Shown here: piece after piece, positions 1 to 6,977 of the stretch | Numbering within the stretch: position 1 is the first letter of the stretch | How the letters are laid out: each line of letters opens with the position of its first letter | Assembly: GCA_023253875.1 (NCBI GenBank) | Contig: JALRFC010000085.1 | Coordinates: 1 to 7,157 of the forward strand | DNA: 7,157 nt | Direction of reading: 5' to 3' | DNA from: Candidatus Kapaibacterium sp. | Lineage (GTDB): Bacteria; Bacteroidota; Ignavibacteria; Kapaibacteriales; UBA961 | Position numbers and translations under genes: made by a program | The notes under the pieces: generated by a model | What the model saw: the letters and a program-made list of their open reading frames with translations, nothing else | The model's database searches: none | What the model was told of the DNA's origin: nothing

Positions 1-1
1 G

Positions 2-3000
2 GGGAAAGTAGAGTACAATTCCCATGAAGACATGATCGAAGTCATGTCAGAGCCAACCCCCGTCAAGACTGAATCCAAAAAAGAAGTGATTCAGCAATCC
101 AGTAAAGAAACAAGCATCCCACTATCATCCACAGATGTTCCGGAAAAACTCTCAAGTATAGGAATGAGAATTGCGGCAAATATGTCGCAATCACTCAATG
201 TACCTACAGCGACTTCATTCCGTGTCATACCCGTTAAGGCCCTTGAAGAAAATCGTCGTTTGATCAATAGACATCTCGAAAGAAATAAGAAGAAAAAGAT
301 ATCCTATACGCATATTCTAGCTTGGGCTTTAGTGAAAGCACTCGTCAAGTATCCGCATATGAATGATACTTTCTCAATGATTGATGGAGTTCCGCACAGA
401 ATTAAAAGAGCTTCTGTCAATATTGGACTTGCAGTGGATGTCACCCGTAAAGACGGTATGAGAATGCTGGTTGTCCCAAGTATCAAGAATGCACAGCAAA
501 TGACATTCTCTGAATTTTGTGGTGAATATGATGGATTGATAGCAAAAGCCAGAACTAATAAACTTACTGTTGATGAATTGTCTGGAGCTTCAATTTCTTT
601 GACAAATCCCGGTACTATTGGTACGGTTTCTTCAGTTCCACGATTGATGGAAGGACAGGGTTTAATCATTGCCACAGGTTCCATTGAATATCCCGCAGAA
701 TTCCAAGCTGTGATGCCGGATGTACTGTCAACTTTGGCAATCAGCAAGGTCTTGACAGTCACGAGTACATATGATCATCGCATTATTCAAGGTGCAGAAT
801 CCGGTGAATTCTTGGCTTATGTTCATAAACTGGTATTGGGTGAAGAACATTTCTATGATCAGATCTTTGCAAATCTTCATATACCATTTGAGCCGGTTCG
901 TTGGCAGAAAGATAATCGTATCAATCCATTCATGTCACAAGATGAATTGGAATCTCTTGACAAAGAAGCGCGTGTCGCTCAACTGATCAATGCATACCGT
1001 GTAAGAGGTCATTTTCTTGCTGATGTCAATCCTTTGGGACTTCAAGCATATTATTATCCTGAATTGGATCCTGCTGCCTATGGGTTCACTATCTGGGATT
1101 TGGATAGAGAATTTGATACCGGTGGCATAGGTGGTATTAATAGAGCTACACTTCGGGATATAATAGATATTCTCCATGATACCTATTGTGGAAAGCTGGG
1201 TATTGAATATATGCATGTGCAAGACCCGGTCAAAGAAAGATTTATTCAAAAATGGGTAGAACCTTCACGTTTTTCCTATGCATTCTCTAAAGAACAGCGA
1301 TTACATATCTATAGACATTTGACGAAAGCTGAACAGTTCGAACAGTATTTACATACCAAATATCTTGGATCAAAGAGATTCTCATTGGAAGGTGGAGAAA
1401 CCACGATTACATTTCTTGAAAAAACATTGGAATTATCTTCCAAGGATTCAATCAAGGGTGTGGTTATTGGTATGGCTCATAGAGGTCGTTTAAATGTACT
1501 TGCGAATATTTTAAATAAGCCCTATGATAAAATATTCGATGAATTTGAAGGGAATTATGATCCAAATTCTTTTGATGGATCAGGCGATGTAAAGTATCAT
1601 CTTGGTGCGACAGGAGTATATACATCTCGAACCGGAGAAACAGTAAATGTTATGCTCGCTCCAAATCCAAGCCATTTGGAAGCTGTGAACCCAGTTGTTG
1701 AAGGTATTGCCAGAGCTTTGGATGATTTGATTGATGATACAGATTGTAATGCACATTTGCCAATACTTGTCCATGGTGATGCAGCCTTTGCAGGACAAGG
1801 TGTTGTACCTGAAACCTTGAATTTATCTCGATTAACAGGATATAAGACAGGTGGTACGATTCATGTGATCATCAATAATCAAATTGGTTTTACAACTTCA
1901 CCTGATGATGGAAGATCAACTCCATATGCAAGTGATATCGCAAAGATGTTGCAAGTGCCAATCATTCATGTGAATGGTGATGATCCAGAAGCAGTACGCA
2001 TTGCTGCAATGTTTGCATTTGAATATCGCCAGAAGTTCAATGATGATGTGATCGTTGATGTATTCTGCTATCGAAAATATGGACACAATGAAACAGATGA
2101 GCCGAGTTATACTCAACCGTTATTGTATAAAAAAATTAAAGCCCAAGTTCCTGTGAGAATGAAATATGCACAATCACTCACAGCAGGTGGGATCTTCACA
2201 GAAGAGGAATTGAATGCAATCGTCGGAGAGGTAAAAGAAGAATTACATTCGGCTTTCTCGGCAAGAAATTCTGTGAATGTGAAAGTGCATGATCCTTATG
2301 CCGGTGCTGATATATCTTCTACAGTACATACCAAAGTAGAACCACATGTCTTACATGCTATTGCAAAGGCAATTTCCACGATACCCCAGGGTTTCACAGC
2401 CAATCCCAAAGTCATCGACCTGCTCAATAAGCGCTCACATATGCTTGAATCAGAACAACCTGCAATTGATTGGGCAATGGGTGAAGCTCTTGCATTTGGA
2501 TCGCTTCTATTGGAAGGACATGATATACGGATGAGTGGTCAAGATTGCGGTCGTGGTACATTCAGTCATCGTCATGCGATTCTTAGAGATTTTCAGACTG
2601 AAGAAGAATTGATTTTACTCAATTCTATTTCCACTGAGCAAGCTAAACTACGCATATTCAATAGTCCGCTTTCCGAAGAAGCAGTACTTGGTTTTGAATT
2701 TGGTTATTCCACAATTCTTGTGAATGGTCTGACACTCTGGGAAGCACAATTCGGTGATTTTGTCAATGGTGCACAGGTTGTTATTGATCAGTTTATAAGC
2801 AGTTCGGAAGCTAAATGGGGACAACACTCGAATCTTACTCTGCTATTACCACATGGGTATGAAGGGCAAGGTCCCGAACATTCAAGTGCACGACTAGAAC
2901 GATTCCTTCAGCTGTGTGCGGAGAATAATATGTTCGTGTGCAATTTTACTACACCGGCACAGTATTTTCATGCTTTGCGTAGACAAGTCAAAGGGCCATA

Positions 3001-3487
3001 TCGAAAGCCAATGATTGTAATGTCACCAAAAGAAATATTACGTAAACCGCTTTCTGTGCTCAGTGATTTACTAGTTCCTTCTTTCCGTGAAATCATTCAT
3101 GATGAACATATCGTCAACACATCAACAGTTAAAAAAGTATTGATATGTTCAGGAAAAGTGTATTATGATTTGATTGCAGAAAGAGCAAAACTTCAAAAAG
3201 AACAATCTGTTGCCATCATAAGAGTTGAACAGTTATATCCTTTTAGAGATGATATCGCGAAATCTATCCTTTCGAGCTATTCTTCAGCAAAAAGTGTAAT
3301 ATGGGTGCAAGAAGAACCAAAGAATCAAGGTTCTTGGTACTACATAGCCCCAAGACTCATGGAAGTCATTGGAAATGGACAAGTATTGTCTTATGCCGGT
3401 CGACCAGAAGCTGCAAGTCCAGCAACCGGATTTGGTAAGAAACATGAATATGAAAAGCAACAATTCTTGTCTACTGCATTTCAATAA
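2..3487 (+). CDS. kgd: Fused E2-E1 2-oxoglutarate dehydrogenase/decarboxylase, 5' partial
   Basis: This cytoplasmic ThDP enzyme decarboxylates 2-oxoglutarate in the TCA cycle and carries its own E2 acyltransferase domain, as in mycobacterial Kgd and corynebacterial OdhA. Numbering is from the ATG at base 32. The E2 catalytic domain spans about 38-285, with NPGTIGT at 192-198 and the active-site stretch DHRIIQGAESG at 248-258. The E1 part spans about 310-1151: SLEGGE 451-456, GMAHRGRLNVLANI 480-493, the ThDP/Mg site from GDAAFAGQG (582-590) to NNQIGFTT (615-622), LWEAQFGDF 902-910 and EGQGPEHSSARLERF 944-958. The C-terminus is complete and shows no frameshift. The frame stays open upstream of base 32 to the window edge and no good ribosome site precedes that ATG, so the start, including the short N-terminal segment found in actinobacterial homologues, probably lies outside. 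No lipoyl or E3-binding domain is visible, so a separate lipoylated E2 is expected to supply the lipoyl arm. Substrate specificity is inferred from family resemblance. Confidence 0.94.
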   Translation, partial: GKVEYNSHEDMIEVMSEPTPVKTESKKEVIQQSSKETSIPLSSTDVPEKLSSIGMRIAANMSQSLNVPTATSFRVIPVKALEENRRLINRHLERNKKKKISYTHILAWALVKALVKYPHMNDTFSMIDGVPHRIKRASVNIGLAVDVTRKDGMRMLVVPSIKNAQQMTFSEFCGEYDGLIAKARTNKLTVDELSGASISLTNPGTIGTVSSVPRLMEGQGLIIATGSIEYPAEFQAVMPDVLSTLAISKVLTVTSTYDHRIIQGAESGEFLAYVHKLVLGEEHFYDQIFANLHIPFEPVRWQKDNRINPFMSQDELESLDKEARVAQLINAYRVRGHFLADVNPLGLQAYYYPELDPAAYGFTIWDLDREFDTGGIGGINRATLRDIIDILHDTYCGKLGIEYMHVQDPVKERFIQKWVEPSRFSYAFSKEQRLHIYRHLTKAEQFEQYLHTKYLGSKRFSLEGGETTITFLEKTLELSSKDSIKGVVIGMAHRGRLNVLANILNKPYDKIFDEFEGNYDPNSFDGSGDVKYHLGATGVYTSRTGETVNVMLAPNPSHLEAVNPVVEGIARALDDLIDDTDCNAHLPILVHGDAAFAGQGVVPETLNLSRLTGYKTGGTIHVIINNQIGFTTSPDDGRSTPYASDIAKMLQVPIIHVNGDDPEAVRIAAMFAFEYRQKFNDDVIVDVFCYRKYGHNETDEPSYTQPLLYKKIKAQVPVRMKYAQSLTAGGIFTEEELNAIVGEVKEELHSAFSARNSVNVKVHDPYAGADISSTVHTKVEPHVLHAIAKAISTIPQGFTANPKVIDLLNKRSHMLESEQPAIDWAMGEALAFGSLLLEGHDIRMSGQDCGRGTFSHRHAILRDFQTEEELILLNSISTEQAKLRIFNSPLSEEAVLGFEFGYSTILVNGLTLWEAQFGDFVNGAQVVIDQFISSSEAKWGQHSNLTLLLPHGYEGQGPEHSSARLERFLQLCAENNMFVCNFTTPAQYFHALRRQVKGPYRKPMIVMSPKEILRKPLSVLSDLLVPSFREIIHDEHIVNTSTVKKVLICSGKVYYDLIAERAKLQKEQSVAIIRVEQLYPFRDDIAKSILSSYSSAKSVIWVQEEPKNQGSWYYIAPRLMEVIGNGQVLSYAGRPEAASPATGFGKKHEYEKQQFLSTAFQ

Positions 3488-3493
3488 TGACAA

Positions 3494-6061
3494 TCATCTA
3501 TATGCGGGCAATGTCCGTTTGATTAATTGAAGGTCTCGCAATTGCGAGGCCTTTGCTGCAAAACGGATAATAAAACCTTGATTAAATCCTGTTGGATACC
3601 AATTAGCGGATAATTCCCAACAATCCAAATCCTTGATGAGAGAAATACTCGGGGCCACTAACATTGAATTAATGAAGTCATAACTACATGAGGATCTGAT
3701 ATTCCATGTGGATGTTACACGAATATCAATATCTGCTCTGGCATCAAATCGTCTGGAAATCATGCCTTTTATTGGTTCCCCATAATAATATGTTACACTG
3801 GTAGATGCAGACCACGGAAATTGCAAAGGTCCACCACCAATACCTCTTTCACCGAAATAATCTACATCATCTCTTTCAGCAATTGTTCGCACAGAAAATC
3901 TATCAGCAGCTGCGGCCCAATTTTCTTGAACATTGGAGTCTGTATCATTATTGTCGAATGACATAGAACCCGATGCCAATTGTGTTGAAATATTGATTGA
4001 TGCATAAGTCAAACGTGCCGGCCCTTTTCCTCGTTCAATCAATAAAGCATTAATTGGAGTCATTGTTCCAAACTGATTTGCTTCTTCATCATATAGTGTA
4101 AATCCTGCATTTCCATTGACATTAAATGACCCGATTGATGGGGTTCTGAATGCCATTGTTATTGCACTCCACCGCATGGAATCAAGTGATACTGCATATG
4201 ATCCCGAAATATCCAATTGTAATAGATCTATGTTCTTATCTGCGGAATCTTGTTGCTGTATTTTTGCTTCAAAGCGATTACTCAATCCAAAATTGATAAA
4301 AGTAGAACCTTTCATTGCTGATCTACCGCCATCCAATTCGAAACGAGAATATTCAATGTCTCGATTTTGTCTTAGATCACGATATACTTTTATATTATCA
4401 GATGATTGCGCTGAGTATTCAGGCACATAGGAAAGGGAAATTGTGGGAGAAAATGTATGTCGAAAAGCATTGATCCCGAAAATGCGTGGTTTAATGAGCC
4501 CAAATAATCGTGTGCCAATTCCAAGAGAGGCTTGAAATTGCGTTTCTCGAAGTGGTGAGACACTTGTTTCTGTTGACTCGATAATGCTAGAATCAGTAGG
4601 ATTCATAGTTCTTGTCAAACTTCTGAAATACCAATTTTCAGAATAAGAAATACTTGGAGTGATAGAAAAATAGCCAAACTTTGGTGAAATACTAATGGAT
4701 GGATTATGTCGTATGACACTTGTATTCCTCGTAGAAAACACTGTGTCTTTCAGCAAAGGATTTCCAGGATCATTCGCACTGATTGAACGCACTGAATTAT
4801 GTGAAAATGCTCCACGAACAAAGTATGAAACTCCAATATCACTCATCCAAGAATTACTTGAAATGCTTCCTTTCAATGGAAAAAAGGTTGGTATATTATA
4901 TGTAATATTAGGATTGACGGAATATTCTTTTGTAACGATATTTTGCGTGGATGCAATATCAATACCCAGGGTTGTTCCATTGTCGAATGAAGATGAATAA
5001 CCGGCATTAGAAAATAAGGACTGTGTGAGTCTTTCATTCAATGTACTTGCATATCGATTAATATATGATGATGTAGCAACATTAAATGAAGCTGTGATAC
5101 GAGATTGGGGATTCAGGGTTTGTTGATGTGCACCGGTCAATCGCCAACTATTCACATATTCCGATTGAGCATCAATTCTTCTATTGCCAAACTCAATGGA
5201 TACATTTCCATTGACTTTATCTTGAACGGCATATCTCCATACATTTCTTAAGAGATAACCGGTTTTACTAAAGAGATCTGCTGTAAATTGAGCATCTACA
5301 TAATCACTGATAGCCCAGAAATAACCAAGGTTTTGTGCAACAATACCATCTACTGTGGATACATAAGGGATATTGAATAATAAACCCGAAGTACGTCCGC
5401 TTTTGTTTGGTACATATACTCCAATTGGAAGTGTGATGATTGGGACATCTTCTACAACAAAAGAAATATTGTCAAGAAAAACTCGATCATCGGTAACCAC
5501 TTTCATTTTTGAAGCGCCAAAGTAAAAATGGGGATGTGGTTTTGTACAAGTTGTATAACATCCATTTTCTATAAACAGTGTATTATCGGAACTCTTTTTG
5601 ACTTTAGATCCATAATAAAATCCACCTTCATCAGCTTTGCTTTCACCAAAGGTTATGGTACCTTTCCTTGTTTCCAAATTGAATAATATAGTCTCTCCGG
5701 TAAATTCTTCGCCATTATCATTAAACTGAGGATACCCTATCTTTCTTTGCATTGAGTCTTTTTTCCCTTGAGCTTTTACGATTGATTCATTGAAATCCAC
5801 TTCGATCGATTCAGCATTGAGTTTCTGCTTTTTGAGAGTGATTTCTGCATCACCCTTTAAGAGCAAAGTTCTTTTTTTGAGAGAAAAGACTGTACTATCA
5901 CGAGACGTATAAGTGACTGTTGAGTCAAGTCCGGATCTCTTGGTTTTCATATCGAGTCCGCTTGTATCAATAGCAGATTGTCCATGCACATATGAACTCT
6001 GAATCAAAAAGATCAAGAGGAACAGAACTGTAGTAAAATAGGAACGATGGAATTCTTTCAT
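3494..6061 (-). CDS. lptD: LptD-like outer-membrane LPS-assembly protein (OstA family)
   Basis: This 855-residue protein most likely is the outer-membrane barrel that inserts lipopolysaccharide into the outer leaflet. Residues 1-27 form a Sec signal peptide: a basic start, a hydrophobic core around TVLFLLIFLI (11-20), and probable cleavage near VHG/QS. Residues about 48-145 resemble the LptA/OstA beta-jelly-roll, with the repeated pattern LLLKGDAEITLKKQKLNAES. The segment at 147-225 (GFYYGSKVKK, then TTCTKPHPHFYFG, then IITLPIGVYVPNKSGRTSG) is typical of the Bacteroidota/Chlorobiota version of LptD. The remainder is rich in alternating aromatic, Ser and Thr strands, as expected for a large beta-barrel, and ends with DLDCWELSANWYPTG and a final strand. 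The start ATG lies 9 bases after the stop of the upstream LolA/B-like gene, with no strong ribosome site, which suggests translational coupling. The protein has only four cysteines (168, 172, 792, 814). A general organic-solvent-tolerance or LptD paralogue role cannot be excluded. Confidence 0.88.
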   Translation of the reverse strand: MKEFHRSYFTTVLFLLIFLIQSSYVHGQSAIDTSGLDMKTKRSGLDSTVTYTSRDSTVFSLKKRTLLLKGDAEITLKKQKLNAESIEVDFNESIVKAQGKKDSMQRKIGYPQFNDNGEEFTGETILFNLETRKGTITFGESKADEGGFYYGSKVKKSSDNTLFIENGCYTTCTKPHPHFYFGASKMKVVTDDRVFLDNISFVVEDVPIITLPIGVYVPNKSGRTSGLLFNIPYVSTVDGIVAQNLGYFWAISDYVDAQFTADLFSKTGYLLRNVWRYAVQDKVNGNVSIEFGNRRIDAQSEYVNSWRLTGAHQQTLNPQSRITASFNVATSSYINRYASTLNERLTQSLFSNAGYSSSFDNGTTLGIDIASTQNIVTKEYSVNPNITYNIPTFFPLKGSISSNSWMSDIGVSYFVRGAFSHNSVRSISANDPGNPLLKDTVFSTRNTSVIRHNPSISISPKFGYFSITPSISYSENWYFRSLTRTMNPTDSSIIESTETSVSPLRETQFQASLGIGTRLFGLIKPRIFGINAFRHTFSPTISLSYVPEYSAQSSDNIKVYRDLRQNRDIEYSRFELDGGRSAMKGSTFINFGLSNRFEAKIQQQDSADKNIDLLQLDISGSYAVSLDSMRWSAITMAFRTPSIGSFNVNGNAGFTLYDEEANQFGTMTPINALLIERGKGPARLTYASINISTQLASGSMSFDNNDTDSNVQENWAAAADRFSVRTIAERDDVDYFGERGIGGGPLQFPWSASTSVTYYYGEPIKGMISRRFDARADIDIRVTSTWNIRSSCSYDFINSMLVAPSISLIKDLDCWELSANWYPTGFNQGFIIRFAAKASQLRDLQLIKRTLPAYR
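3530..3553 (+). terminator. Inverted repeat, possible terminator of the kgd transcript
   Basis: The arms are AAGGTCTCGCAA (3530-3541) and TTGCGAGGCCTT (3542-3553). They pair along their whole length apart from one T/G position (3534 with 3549), followed by TTTGC. In RNA made rightward this is a U-G wobble. In RNA made leftward it is an A-C mismatch, so the hairpin is more stable in the kgd transcript. It starts 43 bases after the kgd stop and lies inside the last codons of the convergent lptD-like gene (encoding KASQLRD). The T-run is short (three Ts), so termination activity is uncertain. The palindrome could instead be a by-product of the protein sequence. Confidence 0.45.
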
Positions 6062-6070
6062 CTATGTTTT

Positions 6071-6847
6071 CTATTCCATTCGTAATGGTTTGATTGAAGC
6101 CGGAAGTTGGAATCGTAAAGTATTCAGTGGGGAATTGACGATTATCTTTTCACTGGAAACAGTTAATTGCAATCCTCGGGAAGGAGCGCTCAGTGTAACC
6201 ACCCCTGGCATTAATACCCCTTCAATTGTGGAATAATGATCATAAATCATCGATAACTCAATAGTGCCATCCACATTTTTTCTTTGATATTCTTTGATGG
6301 TTCCATTCTCTTTTGAACAGAGAATAAACTCAGTTGTTTGTATAACTGATATGCGTTTATACAATAACTTCGTGCTATCGGAATATGAGTCCACAAGAAT
6401 AAATGAGAGAGGATCGCCCGGTGGCTCTGCACGAAACAATGAGGCATAATCATCAAATGATAATGGCATAAATGTCACTTCTGATAATTGCTCTTGTGTA
6501 GGAATACCCTCGATTGCTCGGCCTTGTAACATGTCATGAAAGAGGAAATACTGTTTCTCAGCAAATAAGCGAGCAACACTGATGCCAAATGGACCTGAAA
6601 TTTCCATTGATAGGGAATCCCTGCCTCCCATTCTCAATATGCAATCAGCTGTATTTGTCTCTCCTTGCATTGTTATGGAAAGTTCAGCTTCCAATTCAAG
6701 AGAATGTAATTTTTCTTTCCGAATAATTGCTTGATCACTCAATACATTCTCAAAACCATTTGCATAAGTAGTTGACAATGATAGTAGATGGCTTAATATA
6801 ATCCAGATTGAAAAGGCCGAAATTGGATAATTATGTAAGTGTTTCAT
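6071..6847 (-). CDS. Secreted LolA/LolB-like (DUF4292-like) envelope protein
   Basis: This 258-residue protein starts from the ATG at 6847. It begins with a signal peptide: MKH, a hydrophobic stretch AFSIWIILSHLLSLS, and probable cleavage after TTYA. No cysteine lies at the cleavage site, so it looks like a soluble periplasmic protein rather than a lipoprotein. The mature part has the style of a LolA/LolB fold: an amphipathic beta-strand pattern (LELEAELSITMQG, then ADCILRMGGRDSLSMEISGP), the segment GPFGISVARLFAEKQYFLF, which resembles LolB and DUF4292 proteins, and a C-terminal strand ending in FQLPASIKPLRME. Such proteins bind lipids or lipoprotein acyl chains in a concave sheet. Its stop is 9 bases before lptD, so the two are probably co-transcribed and linked in outer-membrane assembly. 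An in-frame TTG at 6868 would add seven residues (MNYQVHI), but these spoil the usual signal-peptide start. The family assignment is by eye and moderate; the precise function is unknown. Confidence 0.62.
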   Translation of the reverse strand: MKHLHNYPISAFSIWIILSHLLSLSTTYANGFENVLSDQAIIRKEKLHSLELEAELSITMQGETNTADCILRMGGRDSLSMEISGPFGISVARLFAEKQYFLFHDMLQGRAIEGIPTQEQLSEVTFMPLSFDDYASLFRAEPPGDPLSFILVDSYSDSTKLLYKRISVIQTTEFILCSKENGTIKEYQRKNVDGTIELSMIYDHYSTIEGVLMPGVVTLSAPSRGLQLTVSSEKIIVNSPLNTLRFQLPASIKPLRME

Positions 6848-6927
6848 GATATGTACTTGATAATTCAAGACTTTGTACGTGAATACAATTCAAAATGCGT
6901 AGGTTTGACATAGAGTTGGAACAATTC

Positions 6928-6957
6928 TTGGTATGAGACTGTTTCAACTGCTACAAT
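6928..6957 (+). promoter_or_regulatory. Possible promoter of the PTPS/QueD gene
   Basis: TTGGTA (6928-6933) and TACAAT (6952-6957), separated by 18 bases, resemble a sigma70-type -35/-10 pair. Transcription would start near 6964, just ahead of the ribosome site. A perfect TTGACA at 6905-6910 has no good -10 at 16-18 bases and was not chosen. The match is modest and untested. I found no convincing promoter for the leftward envelope operon, which must also start in this 130-base region or close to it. Confidence 0.28.
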
Positions 6958-6966
6958 TCTTTTCTT

Positions 6967-6971
6967 AGGAG
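6967..6971 (+). promoter_or_regulatory. Shine-Dalgarno site of the PTPS/QueD gene
   Basis: AGGAG lies 6 bases before the ATG at 6978, a textbook spacing, and fixes that start. It is the only strong ribosome site visible in the window. Confidence 0.75.
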
Positions 6972-6977
6972 ACAATT

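Larger units (their letters stand above)
6884..6977. repeat. Repeated ACAATT(C) motif in divergent intergenic region
   Basis: ACAATTC occurs at 6885-6891, 6921-6927 and 6953-6959, and ACAATT again at 6972-6977 immediately before the start codon of the pterin synthase gene. Two copies are preceded by T (TACAATTC), and the copies at 6921 and 6953 share nine bases (ACAATTCTT). The starts of those two are 32 bases apart, close to three helical turns. The repeats could be regulator-binding sites or merely AT-rich coincidence. One copy also provides the -10-like TACAAT. Confidence 0.3.

Noticed and set aside
304..762. A 152-codon open frame on the minus strand inside the oxoglutarate dehydrogenase gene
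   Set aside because: It is wholly overlapped by a highly conserved coding region on the other strand, and its translation resembles no known family. It is an antisense shadow.
4116..5000. Two plus-strand open frames of about 100 codons inside the LptD gene
   Set aside because: They lie antisense to a continuous 855-residue family member, and their translations show no recognisable domain.
6848..6868. TTG start at 6868 for the LolA/B-like gene
   Set aside because: It adds MNYQVHI ahead of a normal signal peptide that begins MKH, and it has no ribosome site. The ATG at 6847 fits better.
6856..6869. Small inverted repeat CTTGA-TAAT-TCAAG upstream of the LolA/B-like start
   Set aside because: Five-base arms in AT-rich DNA are common by chance, and it shows no link to a promoter element.
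6905..6910. Perfect TTGACA as the -35 box for the pterin gene
   Set aside because: No acceptable -10 hexamer lies 16-18 bases downstream; the sequence there is TTGGTA or similar.
6869..6977. A preQ1-type riboswitch ahead of the PTPS/QueD gene
   Set aside because: The leader is short and I could not find the preQ1-I stem with its A-rich tail or a pseudoknot partner. The hairpins seen are weak.
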